NCBI GenBank assembly: GCA_012295275.1
Contig: CM022677.1
Span: 6,220,782-6,284,781, forward strand
Direction: 5' to 3'
Length of the DNA stretch: 64,000 nt
Source: Chrysomallon squamiferum
Lineage: Eukaryota; Mollusca; Gastropoda; Neomphalida; Peltospiridae
Shown here piece after piece: positions 47,641 to 58,390 of this stretch (positions are counted from its first letter, which is position 1; each line of letters begins with the position of its first letter). Below the pieces are notes generated by a model. The model was given only the letters and a program-made list of their open reading frames with translations, had not been told where the DNA came from and ran no database searches. A program made the translations under genes and the position numbers.

Positions 47641-47880
47641 TCACCATGTTCACATTCTTCACGTTTATGATGTTTCGTAAATAACATTGTGTTTTAATAA
47701 TTATTATCAGTTTTATATTCATCTTTTTTGTTTGTTTTATAAGTTTGTGGTTTGAGCTGCTTTTCGCATCATGTCAACTGTCATGTCGTTCTTGTTGGAC
47801 CACTACACACGGGAAGACGGTTTTGCCCATGAACACCCATGGAGGTGACCCATCCGTAGAAAGAAAGAACATGTTTACTT
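47640..47880 (+). pseudogene. Diverged duplicate of 46265-46520
   Basis: Shares TTTATGATGTTTCGT-type start, GAGCTGCTTTTCGC and CACTACACACGGGAAGA with 46265-46440. The following part contains CCCATGGAGGTGACCCAT, matching the PMEVDP codons, but a TGA stands directly before it in that frame. Likely a broken copy. Confidence 0.4.
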
Positions 47881-48102
47881 ACTTATAATTATTTCACTAG
47901 CTGTTGCTAGTATAGCTACGTTTGATATAAATGTAGATAATATTGTGAAATATAAATAATCTTCTTTATTTATATATCTTTCATTCGTCTTTCATATCAG
48001 GATGTATCCAAGGTTTCTGTTTGCTACTGAAAATAAGGCAAATTTCTTGGCTCAGCTAAAACTATCATCATTAAATTATGCAGTTGTGAGAGCAGAAACA
48101 AG

Positions 48103-48103
<1 letters not shown>

Positions 48104-48170
<67 letters not shown>
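48104..48170. repeat. ATT microsatellite
   Basis: More than twenty ATT triplets; the poly-Leu ORF over it is not a gene. Confidence 0.95.
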
Positions 48171-48171
<1 letters not shown>

Positions 48172-48199
48172 CCTTATCACAATTATTTCAGGCTGAATG

Positions 48200-49409
48200 T
48201 TTGTTTTGATCTAAGCCATGGATTTTACGATATATACAAAATTGAATTTGTTAATGTGGAGGTGATATATGTTTGAAATAAATATCTAAGAAAACACTCT
48301 TAATAATCAGAGCTATTTGCTGTGGAAGATCTATGAGGCTGATAAAAGGCCAGTTTGAATACATTCATTCATACAGAAAGTTAAAAATTTCGTAGTGTGG
48401 GTTTTCAAAATTAAATACTACTACAAATAATTTTATAATGTCTTGAACATTTTAATATACAATTGTTAAAAATAACAATAAATATTTATGATAAAGTAAC
48501 AATAACTAATAAGAATAGCAATAACAGTAATAAAAATAATATAATAGTTTTAATATTATCATTATTCATTATCATTTCTTAATTACAATAAAAAGAAAAG
48601 TTTTAAAAACGCAAATGTGCTCCGTATGAAACTAGCAGAGAAAGACAACAGTAGAAACTGTAGATAAATGGCTATAAGAGATAAACTGTTTTATTTGTGT
48701 AATAAATGGTAACAGTAACACTAAATTTCAGTCACAATTAACAGATAAACAAAGAAACAAGAAGAATAACATGTTAACAGTTGTATAAAACTTTATTGAA
48801 ATAATTTGTTCATTCGGCACAAGTATGAATGACAGATCTTTGAACTGCTAGTTATTATTATAAACAGAAAAAACAAAACAAAGCAAAAAACAACAACAAA
48901 AAAGACCAAAAAAAAGCAAAACAGAAAAAGAAAAACACGAACAAAACCCGCCCAAGAACGTATAGTATACTTATTAACAGAACCTTAAAAACGAACGTTA
49001 GCAGAACACAATTATTTATAATACATTTATTTTTTTTTATAACCTTATAATAACCAGTTTGTATTATCACAATTTGCATAATGTTAATGTTAGTAATGTA
49101 CATTTCAGTATAACTGTCTTCATGTTTTTGCATAATGCTAAATATACTGTACTTTATATTAAGGTTTTGGCTCTTAATAATATTGTTTTGATATAATGTT
49201 CCTCATAATAATTTTCTATAATAGAAATTATATTAATATTTAGCATTTTATTTTAATATTAGCACATGAGCAAAGGATGTTTTATAATGTTCTTCATAAG
49301 TATTTTCATCTCATTCATTAGGCTGACTATATCAATATACCAATACAACTAAAATATCAACTAAATGATCACAGTGTGGATTTCTTTTTATCTTTCTTTG
49401 TTGCTGACG
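48200..49409 (-). other. Probable 3' UTR and flank of the CUB gene
   Basis: No exon seen. On the minus strand an AATAAA lies at about 48792-48797, some 610 bases after the CUB-gene stop, so it is a candidate poly-A site. The rest is AT-rich. Confidence 0.45.
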
Positions 49410-49729
49410 TCAGACAGACGTCTCTGTGGAATTTCTGTTTGATTTCAGATATCTTTGTCTTCTTCTGTCTCTAAATAACTCGTTTTGTGAGGAAGATCTG
49501 TCTGCTTTATCTTGATGTCTCTCTGTGTTTCCAACATTAGAAACAGTGTCTGGGATATTTGGCATAGTATTTGCAGAACAAGGGACACTGTTTGTGGCAT
49601 GTTGCATTGTATTAGTGGTATGTGGACTAGTATTTGTAATATTTGTGTTTGTGGTATATGGTGTGCTATGAGGGGCAGTTTCAGAATAAGGAGGAGGTAA
49701 CTCGTTTTGATCTGATGACAAAGTCAAAT
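49410..49729 (-). CDS. CUB membrane protein: cytoplasmic tail exon
   Basis: Acceptor TTTCTGTTGGCAG| (phase 1). The frame reads LTLSSDQNELPPPYSETAPH, then a Thr/Asn-rich part (TNTNITNTSPHTTNTMQH), then ADRSSSQNELFRDRRRQRY and ends STETSV and stop. PPPY is a WW-domain ligand and the terminal ETSV fits the class I PDZ-ligand pattern S/T-x-V. With the transmembrane exon upstream this must be the cytoplasmic tail. QNEL occurs twice, 70-80 residues apart. Joining to the exon at 50188-50438 is not in phase if its best donor is used. Confidence 0.7.
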
Positions 49730-50187
49730 CTGCCAACAGAAAATGAAACAAAAGAAAACATAAATGTGGCAATTTTCAATGAAAATAACAATCATTAACA
49801 TTGTTTATATCGTGTTTAATTATTTTTATACCTTTTTACACATTTATAGACAATGTAGTAAACTGCCAGTGACTCATTTCATACTGATAAGAATAAATTA
49901 ACACACACACACACACACACACATACACACACACACTAGATACTTGTAAAGGAAAGCACTCAACATCACACATTATTATTATTATTATTATTATTAGTAT
50001 GAAATTACATATCTATTTCTTTTGTAATGTTAACGATTAATCATTTGCTATTCACTATTTTACATAAAATTATTATTAAATTATAATGTATTAAAATTTA
50101 AGTTTAATAACAATACATTAATTTCAGAGAACACATAACAAATATCTTATTATAAACACATAATAATAGAAAAACAAATCTGCGTAC

Positions 50188-50438
50188 CTTATTGAAAGCT
50201 GTCATTAGGGAGACCAGGGTAGGGGGAAGGTGCCCCAGATCAACCTGGTCAGTGCAATCAATAACACAGACAGGAGACATGAAGTAGTCGGTGCTGTCAG
50301 TACGGTTGACGTTGTCAACGATGCTGTCACGTCATCGTCTGGTTTGTGTGTGGTTTTGCTGGCAACGTGTGACAATAAGTACTGTAACTGTAGCAACGGC
50401 AGCTACAACAGCAAAAGTTCCAATAATACATCCTGTGA
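50188..50438 (-). CDS. CUB membrane protein: transmembrane exon with in-frame TGA
   Basis: Acceptor TTTGATTAG| (phase 1), donor AATAAG|gtacgc. It reads TGCIIGTFAVVAAVATVTV then LIVTRCQQN, a clean single membrane helix with a stop-transfer Arg. After HTQTRR comes TGA (50332-50334), and the same frame then continues RDSIVDNVNRTDSTDYFMSP and VDLGHLPPTLVSLMTAFNK up to the donor. The continuation looks fully coding, so the TGA is a mutation, an error or a recoded codon. A shorter exon ending at CACAC|gttgcc would skip it and fit the phase of the tail exon, but that donor is weak. Confidence 0.65.
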
Positions 50439-50439
50439 C

Positions 50440-50494
50440 TAATCAAATGAAATAGCTGTTTTCTTTATGGGCAGTAGAAGAAAAAACAAATAAA

Positions 50495-50525
<31 letters not shown>

Positions 50526-51140
50526 TAGTAATAATAATAATAATAAATAACATCAACAACATCAACAACAACAACTACAACAACAACAACAGCAACAACA
50601 ATAATAATAATAATAATAAAATAACAAACAAACAAATATAAATAATTTTATCTTTTTTATTCTGTAAGAATACTTGCCATATTTTATCAGGTTTATGATT
50701 ATTAAATATTTACAGGTCATAATATTCTGCTTAAAGCTTGTTATAGTGTTGTCTGGAAAAACAGCTGATTATTGTGTACACTGTGGTGTTATGACTCCAG
50801 AGAAAATGGCGGCATTTAAATGTTTTTGTACCAGTATATCATTATATTGTCATACTTTGTTATATTATGAATGATGATGAGTTGCCCTAAACAGTGACAT
50901 AATAATAGAAATTTATATTTTTTTTTTTTATTAACTTCACCACCTGGTATATTTAAAATATAACATATATATTTTATTATATGATATATTATTAGTACAT
51001 TATCCTTTTGAAAGTAATGTTCTTGAAAAACTTTACAATCTTTAAATCAATTCAGTTGTCAACAATTCTTGATAAATAGGTAAATAATTAAAATAATTAA
51101 TAAATTAAAAAAATTAATGAATAAATTCAACTGCTATCTG
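50440..51140. other. Intron with AAT/CAA repeats
   Basis: AAT, AAC and CAA triplets at 50488-50625. No exon found. The plus-strand ORF at 50674-50874 is unsupported. Confidence 0.6.
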
Positions 51141-51143
51141 GAC

Positions 51144-51277
51144 AGCCTGATACATTATTTTGAAACCATTTTCACTGGTGGAGCTATCTGAGAAAAAACT
51201 CAGAAACATGTGTTGTTGGGTGCTCTGAAACTGTGGAGTGGAAGTACCACAGAATGACCCAAGCTTGACTGCAGATG
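51144..51277 (-). CDS. CUB exon type iii (last CUB)
   Basis: Acceptor TTGTTTTTCAG| (phase 1). It reads SAVKLGSFCGTSTPQFQST, then QQHMFLSFFSDSSTSENGFK and IMYQA. This is the classic CUB C-terminal half: C-G-x-x-x-P, hydrophobic L-x-F-x-S-D and G-F-K-I-x-Y. It joins in phase to the exon at 51801-51923. The donor is uncertain; GCT|gtccag is one choice, and it does not fit the phase of the transmembrane exon. Confidence 0.75.
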
Positions 51278-51800
51278 CTGAAAAACAAATACTTAATGAC
51301 AGTGAGTAAGTAAGACAGACAGAGAAAAATGACTTTGCTAATTGACTTTAGAAAGAAAGATGTAATGAGAAAATAAGTCAAAGAGAGAGAGGGATAAACA
51401 GCAAATAACTGTGTGTGTGTGAGTGTGTGAGTGGTTGACTGACAGATTTTGTCACCTATGTTATTAGGGTTTTTTTCAGAATGTAAATTGGTGGGGTTAA
51501 GCAGGGGGACAATGTTCAGCTACTTTTTAGTTTCAGTTATTGTCTGATTTCTGTTTTCAGAATTGTGTAACTGAAAATGAGGTGACTAAGAGTGTGAAGA
51601 AAAAAAAATGAAAATAAAATCATTCAGCTCATAGCATCTGCTCCTTTTTTGTCAACTTAACCTTTAACTTACCCCCAGCTCCTATATCCCACTGTGAGCA
51701 CTGATGTTTTTGAGATATCATAACTGTAATACATTTAAGACACAAAGAGAACACATGCAAAATACATTATATAAATAAAATTATGCAAACAAATATTTAC

Positions 51801-51923
51801 CATCTTTGCCGCACACAATTACTGCATCAAACGAACAAACACAATATTTTTCCAGTTCTGACTCCATGACAACTAACTTGACAGCCATTGGGAGCTGAGA
51901 TTAGCCATTTACATTCAATATCA
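51801..51923 (-). pseudogene. CUB exon type ii, frameshifted
   Basis: Acceptor ATGTTTACAG| (phase 2), donor GATG|gtaaat (phase 1). It starts DIECKWLISAPNG, the C-x-W-x-I part of a CUB domain. It then needs a frame change near 51878-51890 to read VKLVVMESELEKYCVCSFDA and VIVCGKDG, the typical second half with C-x-C/F-D and D-G. Both halves are unmistakable CUB, so an indel lies in this exon or in the assembly. Confidence 0.7.
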
Positions 51924-52126
51924 CTGTAAACATACATTTATAGCAACTGTAACCATTCTGTGTAACTGTAAATCAAAGTTAAAACAACTGTAAGCATTAA
52001 TATTTACATTATATTTTTACATAAAGTTATACATGTGTACATTTGATATAATCATAAAAAAAAAATGCTGTAAATTATACGTCTAATTATTAATTATGAA
52101 TTTTAAAGTAAAAACTAATTAGTTAC

Positions 52127-52199
52127 CTTGGGTAGTGGTTGGAACAGTTAGGAGAATTAAAATATTTAACTCTGTTTGTTGCATAACAAAATTTGTAAT
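52127..52199 (-). CDS. CUB exon type i
   Basis: Acceptor GTTTGCAG| (phase 1), donor CAAG|gtaact (phase 2). It reads YKFCYATNRVKYFNSP then NCSNHYP, matching the CUB opening C...(F/L)-x-S-P-x-(Y/F)-P-x-x-Y-P. Its phase-2 donor fits the type ii exon at 51923, giving an in-frame junction. Confidence 0.7.
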
Positions 52200-52799
52200 C
52201 TGCAAACAACAGAATGAAATAATTAGTGTGACTATTTATTGTTTAAGAAACTATTAAACAAACAAACATAAACATACAATAATATACACATAATATATGT
52301 ACCTAAATACAGAACAATTAACCATATATCAACATATAATCTATAAGTGACAAATATACATTAAAGTGTTTCTTTATGTAAACGTTTTTATATATATATT
52401 AACAAATACACACTCACATAGACAAACACGAACCTATAAAAACACACGTGCATACAGGCACACACACACACACACACACACAGAAGCATAGACACATGGT
52501 TATGTGAAATCAATATTACATACGAATGGAACACCAGTTACCCATGACAACTAAATATAAAATAGACCTACTACTAATAACTTTTGTAAACTTTTTAACG
52601 CATTACTAACAACACGTATAGTTGTTTATTCTTTTATTAAAATATAATGACAAAGTCAGCTCAGTTTTTAATATAAAGTGTTACTGAATGTTGTAAACTA
52701 TCATTTCAATATGAGTACAGACTACATGTTAATATTTATGATTAACAAGTTTAAGACTGTCTGTACTTGTCACACAGAGCTAGGTGCTGAATGATGTAC

Positions 52800-52938
52800 C
52801 TTTCATTGTGTAATTTGATCTGAAAGCCTCTGTAGCGATGGATGTGATAAACACGTGATTCAAGAACTGACCCTGCTTCTGAACGATGGGTGTCATCACC
52901 ACACCCCCGCCCTAACAGAGGATAAGTGTCGTCTGGCC
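52800..52938 (-). CDS. CUB exon type iii
   Basis: Acceptor CTTATAATCAG| (phase 1), donor AAAG|gtacat. It reads PDDTYPLLGRGCGDDTHRSE, AGSVLESRVYHIHRYR and GFQIKLHNE. C-G-D-D-T is the usual C-G-x-x-T/P step and G-F-Q-I-K-L the last CUB strand. It joins in phase to the exon at 53539-53672, but its phase-2 donor does not fit the next type i exon (52199, phase 1). Confidence 0.7.
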
Positions 52939-53538
52939 CTGATTATAAGTCAAGAATTTCTCTAGCATCTGGACAACATAAACATAGTTTTTTTCTACTC
53001 AGTGTTTAGTTAAACCTCTAGTTACCCCTGGATATACAACTGTACTGAGCAAAGTACATTATGAGTCATTGATTTTGATACTCTCTGACACCCCTCCTAC
53101 TTGTTTCTGTGTAATATTTTACCTGTGTTTATATACTGTTTACATCTGACTGGCTCTGCCTTCCACAAAGGCAAATCAAACAAGAGAAATAATGTTAACT
53201 TTCATAGTATCTGGTTCTGGTTAAAAAGCGGGTTATTTAATAAAAATGAACTTTAACGTATAAACAGTCTAATGAAAAGAGTATAAACTGAGAAAAATAG
53301 CCTTACAGAGACATGAAAACATTTAATGTTTAATCGCTCCTTGCTTTTTTTAGTTATTTATTAGGTTTTAGCTGATTCAGGACAAGAAATTTTAATACAG
53401 ACCAGGCCACAGCATCATGTATGTGATGATATACAACAGTGTAGACTATATTCGTGAAAATATTTTTATTTTTATACTGACCATAGATGTGATATTTAAT
53501 CTCTATGGACTGTCTTGAGGAAAATATTTTTTACTGAC

Positions 53539-53672
53539 CATCAAAGACCAGACCATAGTCAGCAGAGCACTGCTGATTCTGAAGAGAAGGTTCCAACTCT
53601 GAGTCTGTTATGTCAATGACAATTATGTTGTCTGCCGTCTTTGTCTGGAATGTCCAGCTGCAGTACAGATTA
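53539..53672 (-). CDS. CUB exon type ii
   Basis: Acceptor TTGTTTCTAG| (phase 2), donor GATG|gtcagt (phase 1). It reads [40 protein letters not shown] and LVFDG. C-S-W-T-F and C...Y-G-L-V-F-D-G are the CUB core. The frame is intact. The upstream type i exon (54068) ends in phase 1, one base short of the phase needed here. Confidence 0.72.
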
Positions 53673-53744
53673 CTAGAAACAAGAGATTTATTTTTAGTCA
53701 AAGATATATGTGTATTTATGTGTTGTTTGTGTGTGTTTGTATGT

Positions 53745-53910
<166 letters not shown>

Positions 53911-54067
53911 GAGAAAAGAAATATACAATGACAGGTAAAGTTAATTAAAGGTAATGTAAAAATATAACTAAAATATTAAAATAATCATATATATACATAT
54001 AAAAAATGATACATAATGTCTGAATATCAGATTTTTTCACTGTGTCAGTTTTCTAATTTTAGCTTAC

Positions 54068-54148
54068 TTAGGATGTGGATAGGTGGTGAAAACAAATTCT
54101 GGGGATTTTCTGAAGCATTCAGTGTAGTATGACAGCCAAAGTCATTAC
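54068..54148 (-). CDS. CUB exon type i
   Basis: Acceptor TTCATTTCAG| (phase 1), donor CTAA|gtaagc (phase 1). It reads NDFGCHTTLNASENPQNL then FSPPIHIL. The join from the exon at 54281-54442 is in phase (AGT across the junction). The donor leaves the frame one base off the next exon, the same kind of mismatch seen at the type i to ii step of the neighbouring CUBs. Confidence 0.65.
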
Positions 54149-54280
54149 CTGAAATGAAAAAGAAAATTTATATATATATGAAATATATTATTATTGTTGT
54201 TGTTGTTGATTCTGGAAAGGTATAGTTTGCAGTTTTAAAACATTTTCTAATATTACATGTGAAGAGTTTAAACTACTCAC

Positions 54281-54442
54281 TTGACTTTGGAAAGCTGTAG
54301 TATTTTATTTTGAAACCTGGGTAGGTGGTGTTGGAATTACTGTAGAAAGTCAGGAGAAGACCAGACTGAGATCCTTCAAACATCAGTTTGGAATTATTAA
54401 GTTTACAAATAGTTGCCAACATCCTGCTGCTTGCCGAGTCTC
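54281..54442 (-). CDS. CUB exon type iii
   Basis: Acceptor TTTATTATTCAG| (phase 1), donor GTCAA|gtgagt (phase 1). It reads GDSASSRMLATICKLNNSKL, MFEGSQSGLLLTFYSNSNTT and YPGFKIKYYSFPKS. The L-A-T-I-C, L-L-L-T-F-Y-S and G-F-K-I-x-Y-Y steps are textbook CUB. It joins in phase to the type ii exon at 54987-55114, making CDGDS. Confidence 0.82.
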
Positions 54443-54986
54443 CTGAATAATAAACAAACAAATAAATAAATAAACACTCAACACACACACATACATATAT
54501 ACATATATACATGCAGACACATATACATATACACATATGAAGTAGGTACACATGTACACATATATTTATGCATACATCATAAACAGATATATATACTTTT
54601 AGAATTTTAATTAATGATTTACTTTCTTTCTACTAACATAATAATTATGAATCTAGAGCAAGACATCAATATATTATATGTGCTAGAGATGGAATGATTA
54701 TACTTTTAAGATACAGAATACCAATAATGTAATAATTGAAATATTGTGTATAGCTTTCTGATCATTAATGTCTATATCTGTATAAATCAACAAAATAAAA
54801 CAATAACACTCACATATATATATCCGTATATTGTTTTAGAGTTTTTGTATGTATCTTAGTTTAGTGTGTGTTTCTGTTTTACTGTATGTTATTTTAGTGT
54901 TTTAATTTGAGTGTTTATTTGGTGTTTATGTATATTTGAGGTATATATTTCAGTTTGTGTTTGAGTTTGGGCTAAATCTTACTGAC

Positions 54987-55114
54987 CATCACATATTCTG
55001 AGATAGTATACACACTTTCCCAAGTGATTTGTCTCTAAGTCGAGACACAGTATGTCCATTCTCAGTCCACAGTAGACAGAGTCTGCTTGTAAGTACCACT
55101 CACAGTTCAGACTG
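54987..55114 (-). CDS. CUB exon type ii
   Basis: Acceptor AACTGTTGCAG| (phase 2; a second CAG three bases later is possible), donor GATG|gtcagt (phase 1). It reads LNCEWYLQADSVYCGLRMDI, LCLDLETNHLGKCVYYLRIC and DG. C-E-W, the central L-x-L-x-L and C-x-Y-x-L-R-I-C-D-G are the CUB core. Open and intact. Confidence 0.78.
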
Positions 55115-55121
55115 CTGCAAC

Positions 55122-55126
<5 letters not shown>

Positions 55127-55168
<42 letters not shown>

Positions 55169-55197
55169 TAGCCAGACAGACAGATAGGAAGACAAAA

Positions 55198-55225
<28 letters not shown>
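55127..55225. repeat. AAT run and TACA repeat (intron)
   Basis: AAT run at 55127-55168 immediately before the type ii exon acceptor (minus sense) and a TACA/TATA run at 55198-55228. Confidence 0.9.
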
Positions 55226-55228
<3 letters not shown>

Positions 55229-55563
55229 TTATTATGTTTTTTTTAAGTTATTATTTTCATTTTCTAAACTGCTAAAATAATTTCTGAGTTTATAAACACC
55301 AGTTTATGATTCGTAATTGAATTATGAATTGATTTGAATCAATTTATTTAATTATACAATCATTTAATCATAGTTTAGTCATGTTCATTTTCTCATATAA
55401 ATGATAACATATATATAAATACAAATTTGAATATATATATATACAAAGGCTTGAAAATAAAGAATTATTATAAATTAATTTATGAACTAAAAATAAAGAA
55501 GACACTAATAACTAAAAGTAATTAATTAAAACAAGTAATAAATAAAGTATGACCTGTTTGATC

Positions 55564-56057
55564 ACATACTTTGTTTATAGATAACACTGGTTGTTAGTTA
55601 GTGTAGGTAGATGACATACTGTGTTTATAGATAACACTGGTTGTTAGTTAGTGTAGGTAGATGACATACTGTGTTTATAGATAACACTGGTTGTTAGTTA
55701 GTGTAGGTAGATGACATACTTTGTTTATAGATAACACTGGTTGTTAGTGTAGGTAGATCACATACTTTGTTTATAGATAACACTGGTTGTTAGTGTAGGT
55801 AGATCACATACTTTGTTTATAGATAACACTGGTTGTTAGTTAGTGTAGGTAGATGACATACTTTGTTTATAGATAACACTGGTTGTTAGTTAGTGTATGT
55901 AGATGACATACTGTGTTTATAGATAACACTGGTTGTTAGTTAGTGTAGGTAGATGACATACTTTGTTTATAGATAACACTGGTTGTTAGTTAGTGTAGGT
56001 AGATGACATACTGTGTTTATAGATAACACTGGTTGTTAGTTAGTGTAGGTAGATGAC
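55564..56057 (-). repeat. 50-bp minisatellite derived from an exon-intron boundary
   Basis: About ten copies of a 50-bp unit (ACATACTGTGTTTATAGATA, ACACTGGTTGTTAGTTAGTG, TAGGTAGATG), two of them 46 bp. The last copy runs directly into the exon at 56058-56143. On the minus strand each unit contains TATGTCATCTACCTACAC, the same bases as the exon's own donor junction (TAT|gtcatctacctacac). So the array seems to have grown from the 5' splice site and start of the intron. Confidence 0.92.
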
Positions 56058-56143
56058 ATAGTTATATGAGGGGAATCCTGGAGAGGCGAAGGTTTGATGA
56101 TAGCCAGTTATAGGAGCATTCAAATATCTGTTACCACATGTAA
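56058..56143 (-). CDS. CUB exon type i
   Basis: Acceptor TGTCTTTTTCAG| (phase 1), donor TAT|gtcatc (phase 0, weak). It reads TCGNRYLNAPITGYHQTF then ASPGFPSYNY, an exact CUB opening (C-G ... S-P-G-F-P-x-x-Y). It joins in phase to the type ii exon at 56493-56616, so a type iii exon is missing between them. The donor does not fit the phase of the next type ii exon at 55114. Confidence 0.78.
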
Positions 56144-56159
56144 CTGAAAAAGACATTAT

Positions 56160-56490
56160 TAATATTAATATTATTTTTATTATTAATATTATTACTATGA
56201 TTATTATTATGGTTGTTGTCATTATTGTTGTTGTTGCTGCTGCTGGTGCTGTTGTTATTGTTGTTGTTGTTGTTGTTGTTATTATTTGTTCTTGTTTATT
56301 TTAAATATATATATATATATATGTTATTTTTTTATTTTTTTATTTATCTGTTTATCTATTTATTATTAATTAATTAATTAACTTTATATCTCTAATCAAA
56401 TTAATGAACATTATTGTTTGGATTTTCACAAAATAAAAAAAATAAAAAAAATAAAAAATGTACGTGTTCTGAGTTCAGATTATTTCCCTT
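56160..56490. other. Intron made of TTA/TTG/TTGC triplets and TA run
   Basis: Low-complexity triplets (GTTGTT and ATT words), a TA run near 56308-56322 and TTAA words. No type iii CUB exon is present here. Confidence 0.75.
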
Positions 56491-56492
56491 AC

Positions 56493-56616
56493 CTACATCG
56501 AAGGCCGCGAGATTGTTCTTTGTACATTTGTAATTAAACTGCAAGTCAGTTTTCACAGTTACCAGATGACATCTCTTCCATTAGAACTTTCTATTAGCCA
56601 GCGACATTTTATATTA
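56493..56616 (-). pseudogene. CUB exon type ii, frameshifted
   Basis: Acceptor TTATTTTTCAG| (phase 2), donor GTAG|gtaagg (phase 1). It starts NIKCRWLIESSNGRDVI, a clear CUB C-x-W-L-I step, then two bases (near 56561-56570) disturb the frame, after which VTVKTDLQFNYKCTKNNLAA and FDVG follow. The break lies at the position homologous to the break in the exon at 51801-51923. Confidence 0.7.
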
Positions 56617-56622
56617 CTGAAA

Positions 56623-56656
<34 letters not shown>

Positions 56657-56860
56657 TTTAAAGACACCAGAATTTCAGAAAAGGGAGAGCACTATCGTTA
56701 ATTTGGATTTATTGAAAGAATACAAAAACAACAACAAAAGAAATAGATACAGATATAATTTAGTATAATAGAACGCATCTCAGTGCTGCATGATGACGAC
56801 ACAGACTTACAACGTGAGTTGTGTTGAATATAATTATATTTTATATCGGTTACACTTACT
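56616..56860. other. Intron with AAT run
   Basis: AAT run near 56624-56655; the rest has no exon signal. The minus ORF at 56698-56895 is the read-through of the next exon. Confidence 0.6.
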
Positions 56861-56948
56861 GTCAGCGTCGTTTCAGATGCCAGGGGTGAGGACATATTTA
56901 GAAAATTACTTCTTGCTGTTAGATGAATGATATCGCCCTCACAGTAAG
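56860..56948 (-). CDS. CUB exon type i
   Basis: Acceptor TTTCTTTTAG| (phase 1), donor GACA|gtaagt (phase 0). It reads YCEGDIIHLTARSNFLNM then SSPLASETTLT, matching the C ... (F)-x-x-S-P opening. Fits in phase after the exon at 57252-57398. Confidence 0.62.
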
Positions 56949-57251
56949 CTAAAAGAAAAACATTTACTATTTTATAATTATTATGATACCTTTATTTTTA
57001 TTTTTTATTTTACTTAACCATAACATTAATAGTTTATATATTTTAATTATATATATATATATATATATAATATAATCTTCTTCATGAGTTTATCACGTTA
57101 TTAGAAAAAAGTTGTTTGCTAACAAAGAAAAGACCGATAACCAGGAATGTGTTCTTATCACCAAAGATGTCTTTTAACACTAAAATTCAGCACCGCTCAG
57201 AGCGATTATCAAAATAAATAAATATTTCTAAATATCAACTAAAACACAAAC

Positions 57252-57398
57252 TGGTAGATTTGAACGCGAGCCAGAAATCTTGAAATGACAGTGTTTGATT
57301 TATGGTTTGGTCTCGTCTGATAAACATTGTGTTTTTACTTCCGGATATCACTGCTGGAGAATTGCACAGACCAAGTTCTGGAAACGTGGTGTTACTTC
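57252..57398 (-). CDS. CUB exon type iii
   Basis: Acceptor TTTCTTTACAG| (phase 1), donor ACCA|gtttgt (phase 1). It reads SNTTFPELGLCNSPAVISGS, KNTMFIRRDQTINQTLSFQD and FWLAFKST. L-C-N-S-P-A-V-I-S-G-S is the usual L-C-G-x-x-x-P...S-x-S step and F-Q-D-F-W-L-x-F the last strand. The donor is weak but phases fit the next exon. Confidence 0.68.
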
Positions 57399-57399
57399 C

Positions 57400-57950
57400 T
57401 GTAAAGAAAATGTAAACTGTTCACAGGAAATTAGCAAAATGTTAATTAGTAAGTAGACGAATAAATGCCAAAATAATAGTTAATAGAAAAAATAATCCTA
57501 AATATTTAAATCAAATAAAAGCAAATAAACATGTTAGGAAAAGAAAAGAATCCCAGTTCTCTACTGCATCAACATCATCATCATCATCATCATCATTATT
57601 ATCATTATTACTGTTGCTAAAAAACATCATCATCTTTATTAATATTATTGTTATCATAAATTATCATCACCTTGATAAACCTCATCATCATTATTATTAT
57701 TGTTAAAAATCATAATAATCATTACTAACATCATCATTATTATTGTTACAATGATCTTCATGAACATCACAATTATCATCATCATTATTATTATTATTTC
57801 AATTTTTATTATTACAATACTTTAAAAGACAATACTTTTATTGACTTTACAATGAAATTTAAATCTTCATCTATGGTCCTCTCCTTCTGAAACATTGGTT
57901 GCTCCCCATTAAAAATAATTCGAAACAATGAACTGAGCTTACAGCTCTTA
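57400..57950. other. Intron with ATC/ATT microsatellites
   Basis: ATC run at 57571-57596 and mixed ATC/ATT triplets to 57810. No CUB type ii exon seen. Confidence 0.65.
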
Positions 57951-57951
57951 C

Positions 57952-58026
57952 TTCGTGGATATGGAAGAGACCGCGAAATGCGGGTCTGTCCAGGACTTCT
58001 ATCTGTACACAGTTTTCATTGTCTGT
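57952..58026 (-). CDS. Short exon, possibly part of a CUB domain
   Basis: Acceptor TAGTTACTGCAG|, donor CGAA|gtaaga, both phase 0 in the only open frame. It reads TDNENCVQIEVLDRPAFR then GLFHIHE. CVQIEVLD could be the end of a type ii exon or a diverged type i exon. Its phase fits neither neighbour, so it may be degraded or belong to a different splice form. Confidence 0.45.
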
Positions 58027-58286
58027 CTGCAGTAACTAGTGAACTTGGGTGAGTGAAGAACTGAGGAAGAAACATTGACAATATTAATTTAATGAGTAAA
58101 TTATCAGTTTAAAGGGTTTATGTGTCAGAATGCAAATCCACAATTCTGAAGAGATCTCCAAATTGCTATTATCATCATCGTCGACAACATCATTATCTTT
58201 AACATTCTGCACATTCTCTTCCTCTTCTTATTCATCCTCCTACTCCTTCTTTGAAATGTAGTTGTTATTATTTTTGATTATTATTA

Positions 58287-58326
<40 letters not shown>

Positions 58327-58390
58327 TACTACTACTGATAAAAGTAATAATAATATTTAAAAAGAAAAAGAAAGAAACAGTAGCTCGTAC
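58027..58390. other. Intron with ATT run
   Basis: Mixed ATC words and an ATT run at 58268-58325. Confidence 0.7.

Noticed and set aside
50674-50874. 66-codon plus ORF starting MPYFIRFMIIKYLQ
   Set aside because: It lies within an intron of the minus-strand CUB gene and has no motif or splice signal.
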